From Mariniflexile fucanivorans (GTDB lineage Bacteria > Bacteroidota > Bacteroidia > Flavobacteriales > Flavobacteriaceae), in contig NZ_SLUP01000005.1 in NCBI RefSeq assembly GCF_004341235.1, forward strand, positions 248,001-312,000: 64,000 nt of DNA. Reading direction: 5' to 3'. Of the stretch, positions 29,354 to 38,763 are shown in pieces. The notes below the pieces were generated by a model. The model saw only the letters and a program-made list of their open reading frames with translations. It had not been told where the DNA came from and did no database searches. The translations under genes and the position numbers were made by a program. Each line of letters begins with the position of its first letter. Positions within the stretch are counted from its first letter, which is position 1.

Positions 29354-31021
29354 TTCGACTTTTAACGCTTTATAAACAGGACTCCACCAACCCCAAGGTC
29401 GTACGTTTTTATAAAAACTTTTTAAAGTTTCAATATGGGTTGCTGGGGTTAAAAGGGTTCCTAAAAACGATCCTAATAACGATACAATAAAAATAACGGG
29501 GAAAATATAAATAGCTGGAATTTGGGCAATTTCGTATAAACTTGAACCGACTTCAAAATTAGCTTTATTTTGATCCAATAAAAACTGTAATGTTGCAACA
29601 ATTAATCCTGATGTCATTCCCCAAAAATAGCCCCAACCATTAAAACGCCACCATATCCATTTTAAAAAATTTGCTGCTACATAACCACCATATAAGGCAC
29701 TCGTAATCCATAATGTGATGGAGTTAATAGATTCTGCAAAGAAGCCCATAATTACCCCTAATATAACCACCACAAAAGAAGCCACATGACTTACTCTTAT
29801 ATAGTGCTGACTTGTTGCAGATGGTTTGAAATATTTTTTATAAATATCATTTACAATATATGCAGGACTTGAATTTACAAACGCAGAAAACGTAGACATA
29901 AATGCCGCTAAAAGACCTGCTAGCAATAACCCTTTTATTCCCACAGGCACATGATTATTAATGACTTTTGGCAAAATAATTTCTAAATCGGCTAAACTTA
30001 ATTCGTTTGATATAGCCATAGAAGGTGCTAAATAAGCGAGTGCCAATACCACAACACCACCAATGAGTAGGTATCGAGGAATAAAAAGAATTAGGTTCGT
30101 AAAACCACTCATATAGGCAGCTTCTTTAACCGACTTTGTAGATAAAATACGTTGCATATCGTAACTTGGTGTTGGACCTGCAATACTTGCGAAGAAGCCT
30201 TTAAATAGCGACATCCCAATGAGTGCTCCAAACATTTTATAACCCTGCGTATCAATCAAATTATTAAATGCTTCATATTTTCCCACCCAACCGCCTTTTA
30301 GCTCCATATCAAAGAAAATATTGCTCCATTCTGCTGTTATAATACTGTTTATCTGTACATCAGAAACCGTAATAAAGGCATAAACTGCTATTAATATGCC
30401 TGCAATTACCATAATACCATATTGTAATACTTCGGTAGCTACCACCGAAAACATACCACCTTTAACTGTATATATAGTGGTTAAAAGAATAATTAGCAAT
30501 GCATAACTTTGATCGGATGTTAAAACGACATTGTTATTGAAAACACATGTTAAATCCCATGGAAGAATAATGGTCATGAATTTTCCAACACCTTCAAAAA
30601 AATAAGCTATAAAACCAATAGACGCTATAACTGCAAAAATGGCAACAATAAGATGCGATGCTCTACCTGCTTTATCATCACCAAAACGGGTTAAAATCCA
30701 TTCTGAACCAGTCATTATATTTGATCGACGAATCCATGCCGCTAAAAAAATCATAATGAAAATTTGATTCCAAATAGGCCACATCCACATAAACATAAAA
30801 CTCTTGGCTCCATATAAAAACAAGATCCCTACCATCCAAGCAGTTCCTGATACATCGAACATACCGGAACCATTGCTTAAACCCAAGTAGTACCATTTGA
30901 TACTCTTTCCGCCAAGGAAATAATAATCCAATCCTTTTGATGCTTTTTTAGACACCCAAATACCAACACCCAGTGTTAAAATTATATAAAGCGCTATTAT
31001 TAAAACATCTATTAAATTCAT
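29144..31021 (-). CDS. sodium:solute symporter (SSS family)
   Basis: A 625-residue integral membrane protein with about 13-14 hydrophobic segments and the SSS-family features at the N-terminus (DYFLGGKSIKWYYLGLSNGSGMFDVSG) and GPTPSYDMQRILSTK. It should couple Na+ entry to uptake of a small solute across the inner membrane. In this operon a mannose, GlcNAc or disaccharide cargo is likely. It is 20 bp from the GH92 start region and 2 bp from the 69-aa duplicate of its own tail. Cargo is inferred from neighbours only. Confidence 0.92.
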   Translation of the reverse strand: MNLIDVLIIALYIILTLGVGIWVSKKASKGLDYYFLGGKSIKWYYLGLSNGSGMFDVSGTAWMVGILFLYGAKSFMFMWMWPIWNQIFIMIFLAAWIRRSNIMTGSEWILTRFGDDKAGRASHLIVAIFAVIASIGFIAYFFEGVGKFMTIILPWDLTCVFNNNVVLTSDQSYALLIILLTTIYTVKGGMFSVVATEVLQYGIMVIAGILIAVYAFITVSDVQINSIITAEWSNIFFDMELKGGWVGKYEAFNNLIDTQGYKMFGALIGMSLFKGFFASIAGPTPSYDMQRILSTKSVKEAAYMSGFTNLILFIPRYLLIGGVVVLALAYLAPSMAISNELSLADLEIILPKVINNHVPVGIKGLLLAGLLAAFMSTFSAFVNSSPAYIVNDIYKKYFKPSATSQHYIRVSHVASFVVVILGVIMGFFAESINSITLWITSALYGGYVAANFLKWIWWRFNGWGYFWGMTSGLIVATLQFLLDQNKANFEVGSSLYEIAQIPAIYIFPVIFIVSLLGSFLGTLLTPATHIETLKSFYKNVRPWGWWSPVYKALKVEDESVTKNTDFSMDMLNCIIGIIWQSSMILLPIYFMIRDYPKTGMALVVFILTSVILKYTWLDKVKKYKD

Positions 31022-31041
31022 TATTGGTTGATGGTTGTTGG

Positions 31042-33288
31042 TTAATGGTTATTGGTTCCCCAGTTTTTATTTGGAGTATTGCCCATATCAAAATGAAGTG
31101 TACCACCACTTAAAATTGTTTTATGGGAAAGCGTAGTTTGATTAAATAAAGTACCATTTAATGTTGCAGACTGGATATATATATTTTTATCGGAAACATT
31201 TTCTGCTTTAATAGTGAATGTTTTTTTGTTCGGAACTGTTATAATAGATTTTTCAAAAACAGGACTTCCTATTTCGTACTCAGTTGACGCTGGATTTAAT
31301 GGATATAAACCTATGGAGCTTAATACATACCAAGCACTCATTTGTCCACAATCTTCGTTTCCACTTAAACCATTTGGTGTTGTATTGTATTGCGTTTTTA
31401 AAATATAGTTCGACCAATATTGTGTACGCCAAGGCTTATTTGCATGATTGAATAAGTAGGCTATATGATGACTTGGTTCATTTCCGTGCGCATATTGCCC
31501 AATTAAACCAGAAATATCGGCAGACACATTGCTACCTGTAATTTCTGAACTTTCTGTAAAAAGTTGTTCTAATCTATCTGTAAAAACAGCGTTGCTACCA
31601 TGTAATTTTATAAAATCTTCTACATTATGTGGTACAAACCAACTGTGTTGCCACGCATTCCCTTCGGTATAATCGGTATGTTCTCTATGGTTAGAATATT
31701 TAGCATCAAAAGGTTCATGCCATGAAACACCATCTTCGTGTTTACCGCGCATAAAACCTGTTTTATTATCAAATAGATATTGATATGCTTTGGAACGGTT
31801 TAAAAAGAATTTATAATCATCTTCCTTTCCTAATGCTTGTGCCATTTGGGCAACACACCAGTCGTTATAAGCATATTCGAGCGTAATGGTAACCGATTCA
31901 TCTAACAAATTATAAGGAATATATCCGTATTTTTTATAATGATTTAAACCACGCTCATCTTGCATCATGGTGGTTTTCATCGCTTCATAGGCTTTTTCAG
32001 CATCAAAACCTTTAATGCCTTTTAAATAAGCTTCCACAATAACCGGAATGGAATGATACCCCGTCATGGTATTGGTTTCGTTGCCATAAAGTGTCCAAAC
32101 AGGCAATATGTCTTTCGTATTATAATACTCAAGCATCGTGTTTACCATGTCGGACACGTTATCGGCTGCTATTAATGTAAGTAATGGGTGTTCAGCTCTA
32201 AACGTATCCCACAGTGAGAGTGTGGAATATGCGGTATAGTTACTTGCCGTTACTATACTATCATTTTCTTTTCTAAATTGGCCGTTTTTATCACTGAATG
32301 TAACGGGTGCCAATTGTGAATGATACATCGCGGTATAAAAAATGGTTTTTAAAGAATCGACTGATGTTTCAACTTTTATTTTAGATAAAGCTTCGTTCCA
32401 AGTGTTTTCTGCTTGGGTTTTTACTGCTTCAAAATCGAATCCGCCTTCATCTAAATTATCTTTTGCATTTTCTATACTTACCGATGATAAGGCCACTTTC
32501 ACCAGTAATTCATTCCCTTCCTTTTCATTAAAAAAGAATTGCGCCGCAGTTTTAATCGCAACCTCATCTATACTTTCAACCACTTTTTCATCTTGAACTA
32601 AACTATATTCCACTATTGGTTTAGAAAACTTAGCTACAAAAAATACTTTTTGATTTTTTGCCCATCCTGTGCTAAAACGGTAACCCGATACCGTATAATC
32701 GTCTTCTACCTGAATACCTGTATTTGTAGCTTTGTCCCAATTAATGCCAAAACCTAAATCGATTACAACCGACTGTTTTTCTACTTCTTTATATGTGTAC
32801 TTATGAAATGCCGTTCTAAGCGATGTTGTTAACTCGACATTGACGTTATGGTCTTCCAGAAAAACTTGATAATATCCTGGGCTTGCTTTCTCATTTGAAT
32901 GACTATATGCCGATTTATAAGGAAGTGAATCGCGGTTTGCAGGCATGATTGTTAAATCGACCTCTTTGTTAATTGGCATAAATAGTACATCGGCCAAATC
33001 GCCAATACCCGTGCCGCTTAAACTTAAATGACTAAAACCAATCGCAATAGAATCGGAGTAATGATATCCCGAACACCAATCCCAATCGCTTATACCATTC
33101 ACAGGGCTTACTTGCAGCATTCCAAATGGCACCGTGGCGCCTGGGTAAGTATGACCATGCCCGCCCGTACCAATAAACGGATTTACATATTTTGTTAAAA
33201 ATTGTGCTTCGGTATTCTTTTTACTAATATTTTTGTTACAACTAACTGCAAAAATTACAAGAAGAAAAAGTAGTAGTACGTGTTTCAT
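31042..33288 (-). CDS. GH92 alpha-mannosidase, lipoprotein
   Basis: I start at the Met at 33288, which opens a lipoprotein signal (LLVIFAVSC). A longer in-frame reading to 33462 would overlap the divergent kinase gene and adds a Cys-rich leader. The protein of about 748 residues has the GH92 N-terminal signature YVNPFIGTGGHGHTYPGATVPFGM, DYTEGNAWQHSWF and GNEDCGQMSAW. It should remove alpha-linked mannose from N-glycans in a calcium-dependent inverting reaction. It is the first gene of the N-glycan operon and divergent from the LytS-type kinase gene. Confidence 0.94.
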   Translation of the reverse strand: MKHVLLLFLLVIFAVSCNKNISKKNTEAQFLTKYVNPFIGTGGHGHTYPGATVPFGMLQVSPVNGISDWDWCSGYHYSDSIAIGFSHLSLSGTGIGDLADVLFMPINKEVDLTIMPANRDSLPYKSAYSHSNEKASPGYYQVFLEDHNVNVELTTSLRTAFHKYTYKEVEKQSVVIDLGFGINWDKATNTGIQVEDDYTVSGYRFSTGWAKNQKVFFVAKFSKPIVEYSLVQDEKVVESIDEVAIKTAAQFFFNEKEGNELLVKVALSSVSIENAKDNLDEGGFDFEAVKTQAENTWNEALSKIKVETSVDSLKTIFYTAMYHSQLAPVTFSDKNGQFRKENDSIVTASNYTAYSTLSLWDTFRAEHPLLTLIAADNVSDMVNTMLEYYNTKDILPVWTLYGNETNTMTGYHSIPVIVEAYLKGIKGFDAEKAYEAMKTTMMQDERGLNHYKKYGYIPYNLLDESVTITLEYAYNDWCVAQMAQALGKEDDYKFFLNRSKAYQYLFDNKTGFMRGKHEDGVSWHEPFDAKYSNHREHTDYTEGNAWQHSWFVPHNVEDFIKLHGSNAVFTDRLEQLFTESSEITGSNVSADISGLIGQYAHGNEPSHHIAYLFNHANKPWRTQYWSNYILKTQYNTTPNGLSGNEDCGQMSAWYVLSSIGLYPLNPASTEYEIGSPVFEKSIITVPNKKTFTIKAENVSDKNIYIQSATLNGTLFNQTTLSHKTILSGGTLHFDMGNTPNKNWGTNNH

Positions 33289-33414
33289 TTGATTAATTAG
33301 CATATTGATTTTATAAATTTTCATAAATTTAGTTATTAATGAAAGAAATTTAGACGGACAACATGTAAACGCAGTTAAACACCAGAAAAATAAACGCCAA
33401 ACAATTTTCTTACA

Positions 33415-34473
33415 ATGAAATTCAACTCTAAACAGGGCTACAAAGTATCCATAATTCATCATGTTATATTTTGGGCTATTTATTTTCTCTTCAATGTGTT
33501 TAAATGGGGAAGTTATTTTGATGATTATTTATACTCTTTTAAAACCAATTTGTTCGGTTTTCCTATTCATATGGCACTATGTTATTTTAACATTTACTTT
33601 CTTATGCCAAATTTTGTATTTAAAAAAAGGTATTTATCGTTTGTGGTTTTAATTTTATCTGCCATTTTTGTTATGGTGATTGTAAAATTCAATCTTACTT
33701 ATTATTTAGTTAGTAATAATGTTTGGCCAGAAGGCCCTGTACCAACAGACAGATTAACGCTTAATTATACCATAGATATGATGATAGGCGAGCTTTACGT
33801 TGTAACCTTTGTAACCGCCATTAAAATAACCTTAGATTTTTTAAAAGAACATAAACGAGTGGCCGATTTAGAAAAAGCACAGCTAGAAACCGAACTCCTG
33901 TTTTTAAAAACCCAAATATCGCCTCACTTCTTTTTTAACACCTTGAACAACATATATTCTTTGGCGGTTGAAAATTCAAAAAAAACACCAAAAATTATTT
34001 TAAAGTTATCGGAATTGATGCGCTATCTTTTATACGACACAGCAAACAAACGCCAAACTTTAGAAAACGAAATACTTTGCATTCAAAACTATATAGATTT
34101 AGAACGTATTCGGCATAATGATGAATTAGAAGTAAACATGTCTATTTCTGGCGATATACAAGATAAAGAAATAGCCCCTATATTACTTTTATCGTTTATA
34201 GAAAACGCCTTTAAACATGGCGCACATAAAAACATTGGAAAAGTTAAAATAGACATAAGCTTAATATTTAGAAAAGAATTTCTTTACTTTAGAATTTCAA
34301 ATCCTATGCCTTTAATTACAGAACACGAAGAGCGCTTTGGTCAATCAAGTGGTATAGGTTTAGAAAATGTAAAAAAGAGGCTAGCCTTAGGCTATAAAAA
34401 AAGTGATTATAAACTTATCATTAAAAATGACAAAAGTATGTTTGTTGTGAAACTTAAAATAAAAGTGTCATAA
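33415..34473 (+). CDS. LytS/YehU-type sensor histidine kinase
   Basis: A 352-residue membrane kinase with four hydrophobic segments in the first ~140 residues and a coiled linker. The His_kinase domain has its phospho-acceptor His in QISPHFFFNTLNNIY. A short HATPase region follows with ENAFKHGAHK and SSGIGLENVKKRL. It signals to the LytTR regulator 54 bp downstream. It is divergently placed from the N-glycan operon and directly upstream of the PNGase F-like and SusC/D genes, so it is probably the locus regulator in place of the usual hybrid sensor or ECF sigma/anti-sigma pair. Confidence 0.93.
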   Translation: MKFNSKQGYKVSIIHHVIFWAIYFLFNVFKWGSYFDDYLYSFKTNLFGFPIHMALCYFNIYFLMPNFVFKKRYLSFVVLILSAIFVMVIVKFNLTYYLVSNNVWPEGPVPTDRLTLNYTIDMMIGELYVVTFVTAIKITLDFLKEHKRVADLEKAQLETELLFLKTQISPHFFFNTLNNIYSLAVENSKKTPKIILKLSELMRYLLYDTANKRQTLENEILCIQNYIDLERIRHNDELEVNMSISGDIQDKEIAPILLLSFIENAFKHGAHKNIGKVKIDISLIFRKEFLYFRISNPMPLITEHEERFGQSSGIGLENVKKRLALGYKKSDYKLIIKNDKSMFVVKLKIKVS

Positions 34474-34527
34474 ATTTGATGCTTGATTTTTTCTTAAGAA
34501 ACAACTTTAACAGCAAAAACAAAAGCG

Positions 34528-35238
34528 ATGAAAATAAAATGTTTAATTGTAGATGATGAACCTTTGGCGATTAACGTAATTAAAAATTACCTAGAACAAA
34601 TTGAAGACTTTGAAGTAATTAATACATTTACCAATGCTATTTCCAGCTTAAATTTTTTAAAAACCAATAATGTTGATGTTATTTTTTTAGATATTAACAT
34701 GCCTGTTTTAGATGGTATCAATTTTATTAAAAGTTTAGAAAATCCGCCACTGGTAATTATTACAAGTGCTTACGAAGAATTTGCCGCAGAAACCTACGAT
34801 TTAGATGTGTTAGATTATTTAGTGAAGCCTATCGAGTTTCCTAGATTTATGAAAGCTCTAAACAAAATAAATAGAAGGCTAGATAATAATAAAACCTTTA
34901 ACGATACTACCAAAGATCGCCCGTATCTTTTTGTTAAAATTGACAAAAAGAAAATGAAAAAGATATTTTTAGATGAAATACTTATAATTGAATCGTTAAA
35001 AGATTATTTAAAAATAAGTACAACAACGGGAAAATATATTATACATAGCACACTATCTGACTTTACAGATTTGCTGCCTTCTAAAGATTTTATACGCATA
35101 CACAGATCGTATACCGTTGCCATGGATAAAATTGACGCGGTTGAAGGTAACAGTATAGAAATAGAAGGTCTTAGATATGTTATTGGCAGATCTTACATTG
35201 ATGAAGTGAAACAAAAAATATTGAATTCTTCTATATAA
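34528..35238 (+). CDS. LytTR-family response regulator
   Basis: A 236-residue protein. The receiver domain (about 1-120) has DDE near the N-terminus, phospho-acceptor Asp in VIFLDINMP and the conserved Lys in DYLVKP. A LytTR DNA-binding domain follows (about 130-235), with FIRIHRSYTVAMDKI. It is the partner of the LytS-type kinase. The likely targets are the divergent minus-strand N-glycan operon and the downstream secreted PNGase and SusC/D genes. LytTR proteins bind paired direct repeats; I could not identify a convincing pair upstream of these genes by eye. Confidence 0.93.
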   Translation: MKIKCLIVDDEPLAINVIKNYLEQIEDFEVINTFTNAISSLNFLKTNNVDVIFLDINMPVLDGINFIKSLENPPLVIITSAYEEFAAETYDLDVLDYLVKPIEFPRFMKALNKINRRLDNNKTFNDTTKDRPYLFVKIDKKKMKKIFLDEILIIESLKDYLKISTTTGKYIIHSTLSDFTDLLPSKDFIRIHRSYTVAMDKIDAVEGNSIEIEGLRYVIGRSYIDEVKQKILNSSI

Positions 35239-35440
35239 AAACCTCTCATCCTTTTACTCATATTCTGTAATGCTATTCCAGATAGTTCATTTTTTGCTTT
35301 AACCCTGTAAAACTGAGTTAAAAACAGTCTATCGTTTCTGTTAAGTTATCTGCCTAAGTAATCAATACCTTTAGAGAAAAAATTAGATATTTTTTCTTCT
35401 TCTTTCTATCTTCATAAGATTAATCCGCAACAAACTTTTT

Positions 35441-37936
35441 ATGATGAAAGAATTACTTAAAAATTTAATGCTCACTGTTTTATTGGTTGCAACTTCTGCA
35501 ACTTTTAGTCAAGCTAGTTTTAATTTCACAGGAAAACCAACGGAATTTCATCCAGATGGAACTTTAGCAACCTCTGCGCCTATTTCGTTTGTGATGAGCA
35601 ATGTTCCAAATGATACCGATAATATTATCCGTTTACGGTTATATCTATATGCCAATGGTATTTCTACTACAGATGCCTCTGGCAATCCAGTTGATGATGG
35701 CATAACCTGGAGTACAACTACTGATAAAAACAACTATTATCTGGGGCTTATAAATGATGCCGATGTAAATAACGGTTTTTACAGAACGGAAACAATAGAC
35801 AATGGCAATGGAACCTTCACAAAAACCTATACTATTTTTAATGTTTCAAATAACGGCTCTGGTGATACATATAGAAACGGCGGTATTGATGATGGTGCAT
35901 ATTATGCACCTATAATAATATTAATAAACGCAAATGGTCAGCCAAGGTATAACACCAATGGAGATTTGGGAACTGGTAATGGAAATGATCCACTTATAGT
36001 AGATCAAGCAACTTTAGACCAAAGTCCAGATGAAATTGCAGCACATTTAGCGTTTTCTTACTATCCACCAGAAGAAAACGAAACCACAGGTAATGGTGAA
36101 TTTCCACATATTCTCGCAAACTCATCCATCGATTTACTTGGTACTGGAGATGGATCTGGAAAACAAAATCAAATTATAACTTTTGATACCGTAGGCAAAA
36201 AAAGTACAACTGATGCTCCTTTTAATGTTTCGGCTTCATCCACTTCCGGCTTAACCGATATATTTTACAGTGTTACATCAGGGCCTGCAACAATTAATGG
36301 TAGTACGGTAACATTAAATGGTACTGTTGGTACTGTAACCTTAAAAGCAGAACAAGCAGGTAATGCAGATTTTAATGCAGCAGAAACCTTTCAGCAATTT
36401 GAAGTTATAGATCTTAGCACTTTTTCGCCTTCCATTTCAACACCACTTACTGAAGATTATCCTTTAGAGATGCCCGCATTTTATGCCTATCCAATTTATG
36501 TAACATCTGCTATTGAAGAAGCTGATTTAATAACCATAAATAATATAGAAATTACGGTTGATGAGACACCTATAGCAGTAACCAGCAAAAACAACTTGCA
36601 TTATGCGCTATGGACTCCAACTTCATATGGATCTCATACCATAAAAATTACAGCTTATGGATCCAATGGTGTTAATACAACCATTACAAAAACCATTCAA
36701 GTTACCGATGTTATAAATACTCAAAATGTAAAAACTATGGATGATGTTATCATAGAATACAACACTACAAATAGCCGTAATTTCTATGGAACTTTTACCA
36801 TGCCACAACATGTTGGCAGTTATAACCAAATAATAGCAAATTTATTAGTAGAATGTCCATCTACAACCGGAGATTGTGATAATTGGGACCGTAGAGCATT
36901 TATTGATGTTATGGGGCCAGACAGAAACTGGATTCAAATTATCCGCTACGTGACTCCTTTTGGTGTGGGTTGTAGCCATACTATTGATTTAACCGATTAT
37001 GCAAGTCTACTTCAAGGTGAAGTACAATTTAGAATGTTTATTGATACTTGGGGTACAGGTGGTTGGCAAATATCTTTAGATTTTGATTTCAATAAAGGGA
37101 CACCTCAATATTTATATTCCAAAGTAGATGAATTATGGGATGGCAACTGGGATCTTGGAAATCCAGACGACCTACAACCTGTTCCTGTGGCAAACTATAC
37201 TTATGATGCTAATATATTAAGCTCTCATTTGCGTTTATCTAATACTGGGCATGGTTGGGGAAGTAATAATTCTCAAAATGCTGCTGAATTTTATCATGCT
37301 ACTAATTATATTGATATTGATGGTGTACAAAATTACGAGCAAAACTTATGGAATACATGTAATCCAAACCCTGATGGTTGTAGTCCGCAAGGAGGTACAT
37401 GGACCTACAACCGGGCAGGATGGTGCCCAGGCTCCATTGCGCCTCCAGACATTGTTGATATGACCTCTCAGATTTCTAAAGGTTCTGTTAACTTCAGTTA
37501 TAGATTCGACCCAACCTATGTTGATTATTGTCATCCTAATAATCCTGATTGTGTTACTGGAGTTACTTGTACCGATTGTAATGATGGATATAAGGCACAA
37601 TACTATATTGATGGTCAACTTATTAATTTTAGTAACACCCCATTATTACAAGTTAGTTTAGACGTGGAAGAGGTTAATAACACAGCAAACTACAAGTTCC
37701 TTGCACACCCAAACCCATCAAATGGCATTTTCCATATATCGAGTACAGGTACTATGGGTAAATCTGTAATGCATGTAGTATCTGTTTCTGGAGAAATTTT
37801 AAAAACCTATTATTTTAATTCTTCTGAAGAAATAAATAACACAACGTTTAATTTATCATCGCTGGCTAAAGGTCTATATTTTGTAACTATAGAAAATAAT
37901 GCTGGTCAAGGAAATTTAAAGCTTATTATTAAATAA
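35441..37936 (+). CDS. secreted multidomain PNGase F-like protein (T9SS)
   Basis: An 831-residue protein with a signal peptide ending TFSQ (residue 24). Residues 25-235 form a beta-rich domain I do not recognise, followed by two Ig-like domains (about 240-325 and 330-425). PNGase F-like N and C domains follow (about 440-745), with a type IX sorting domain at 755-831. Active-site matches to PNGase F are NWDRR (D483 for D60) and NAAEF (E616 for E206); the E118 position is Asp (FIDTW, D535). The AGWCPG loop is present. The T9SS tail predicts surface or extracellular action, so it could free glycans before SusC/D uptake. Confidence 0.85.
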   Translation: MMKELLKNLMLTVLLVATSATFSQASFNFTGKPTEFHPDGTLATSAPISFVMSNVPNDTDNIIRLRLYLYANGISTTDASGNPVDDGITWSTTTDKNNYYLGLINDADVNNGFYRTETIDNGNGTFTKTYTIFNVSNNGSGDTYRNGGIDDGAYYAPIIILINANGQPRYNTNGDLGTGNGNDPLIVDQATLDQSPDEIAAHLAFSYYPPEENETTGNGEFPHILANSSIDLLGTGDGSGKQNQIITFDTVGKKSTTDAPFNVSASSTSGLTDIFYSVTSGPATINGSTVTLNGTVGTVTLKAEQAGNADFNAAETFQQFEVIDLSTFSPSISTPLTEDYPLEMPAFYAYPIYVTSAIEEADLITINNIEITVDETPIAVTSKNNLHYALWTPTSYGSHTIKITAYGSNGVNTTITKTIQVTDVINTQNVKTMDDVIIEYNTTNSRNFYGTFTMPQHVGSYNQIIANLLVECPSTTGDCDNWDRRAFIDVMGPDRNWIQIIRYVTPFGVGCSHTIDLTDYASLLQGEVQFRMFIDTWGTGGWQISLDFDFNKGTPQYLYSKVDELWDGNWDLGNPDDLQPVPVANYTYDANILSSHLRLSNTGHGWGSNNSQNAAEFYHATNYIDIDGVQNYEQNLWNTCNPNPDGCSPQGGTWTYNRAGWCPGSIAPPDIVDMTSQISKGSVNFSYRFDPTYVDYCHPNNPDCVTGVTCTDCNDGYKAQYYIDGQLINFSNTPLLQVSLDVEEVNNTANYKFLAHPNPSNGIFHISSTGTMGKSVMHVVSVSGEILKTYYFNSSEEINNTTFNLSSLAKGLYFVTIENNAGQGNLKLIIK

Positions 37937-37980
37937 GTTAAGGTAACTTATTTAAGTAATTTACACAGTATTAAAAAAAA

Positions 37981-38128
37981 CGAGGCTGTCTAAAAAGTGT
38001 CATTCTGCGTTATATTGTCCCGAAAGATATCGGGACTGTCGAAATATTTTAATTTATTGATAATCAATATCAGTTTCGACACACTCAACCGCACAAAGTA
38101 AATATAATACACTTTTCAGACCGTCTCG
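37981..38128. repeat. large imperfect palindrome, REP/MITE-like
   Basis: The outer arms 37981-38000 and 38109-38128 pair at about 17 of 20 bases. Inside lies a perfect small hairpin, TCCCGA (38018-38023) with TCGGGA (38030-38035), and the core related to the 25643-25715 repeat. It begins 45 bp after the secreted PNGase stop and could end that transcript, but it looks more like a dispersed repeat. Confidence 0.6.
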
Positions 38129-38610
38129 CTTTATATTATAAATTATGAGTATTACCGAGTTTCTTCATTATTAAATTCTTTTCTAAAATTGAATTAAAAA
38201 CTTGTCTAAACTATTTATTAAAAGAACTTAATTTTTAAAAAGTATAGGGTGTTTAAAAACAAATTAAGTGAATCAACTACAAATCTCTATAAAAAAATTC
38301 CAATTCATAAAAACTTACAATTCTGTAAAAACAGTACTTTAGTTTTCAACAATTACCACTAAATCTTCCAAATAATTAAGGTTTATTTAACATAATAATC
38401 CATTTTTTGTCGAAGCACCGAAGTTATTGGTCGAAATTATTCATTTATATAATGAGGAAACATTTAAGTTTAATGAATAGTAATAAAATTAGTTTTCGTA
38501 AATTAAACGTGTAACTAACTAAAAGTGTTTATAATTTTGAATTAAAAACCAATATCTTTTACAATAAAAAAATTTAAACTAATTCAATTATTAACTAAAA
38601 CCTAACATGT

Positions 38611-38727
38611 ATGATAAAAAAACTACTCCTAATTACTAAACACACGCAGCTTCTAAGAAACTTACTCGAATATTTTAGACTGTACAAAAAGTATCAAGGT
38701 TTAGCTCCCTTTTAAAAAATTACTAAT
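38611..38727 (+). CDS. possible 38-aa leader ORF before susC
   Basis: A short ORF (starts MIKKLLLITK) ending 36 bp before the susC start. It is basic and Leu-rich. In AT-rich intergenic DNA such an ORF can occur by chance and nothing else supports it. Confidence 0.2.
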
Positions 38728-38763
38728 TAACTAATTGTCTAACAATAATAACTAAACAAGCTT

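Larger units (their letters stand above)
37937..38763 (+). other. long intergenic region upstream of susC
   Basis: This 827-bp AT-rich stretch holds the palindromic repeat at 37981-38128 and then about 630 bp with no recognisable gene except a possible 38-codon ORF at 38611-38727. It must contain the SusC/D promoter, but I found no match to TTTG-N19-TAnnTTTG good enough to call. A long leader RNA ahead of susC is possible. Confidence 0.4.

Noticed and set aside
33289-33462. N-terminal extension of the first GH92 gene
   Set aside because: It overlaps the divergent kinase gene and precedes a standard lipoprotein signal beginning at 33288.
33361-35330. AGTTAAA-N-AC similarity at 33372 and 35315 as LytTR sites
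   Set aside because: Only a short AT-rich match with no clear paired repeat at the expected spacing.
38056-38068. TTGATAATCAA palindrome as another stress operator
   Set aside because: The spacer is 1 nt, not 4, and it lies inside a larger repeat with no -7 element at 23 nt.
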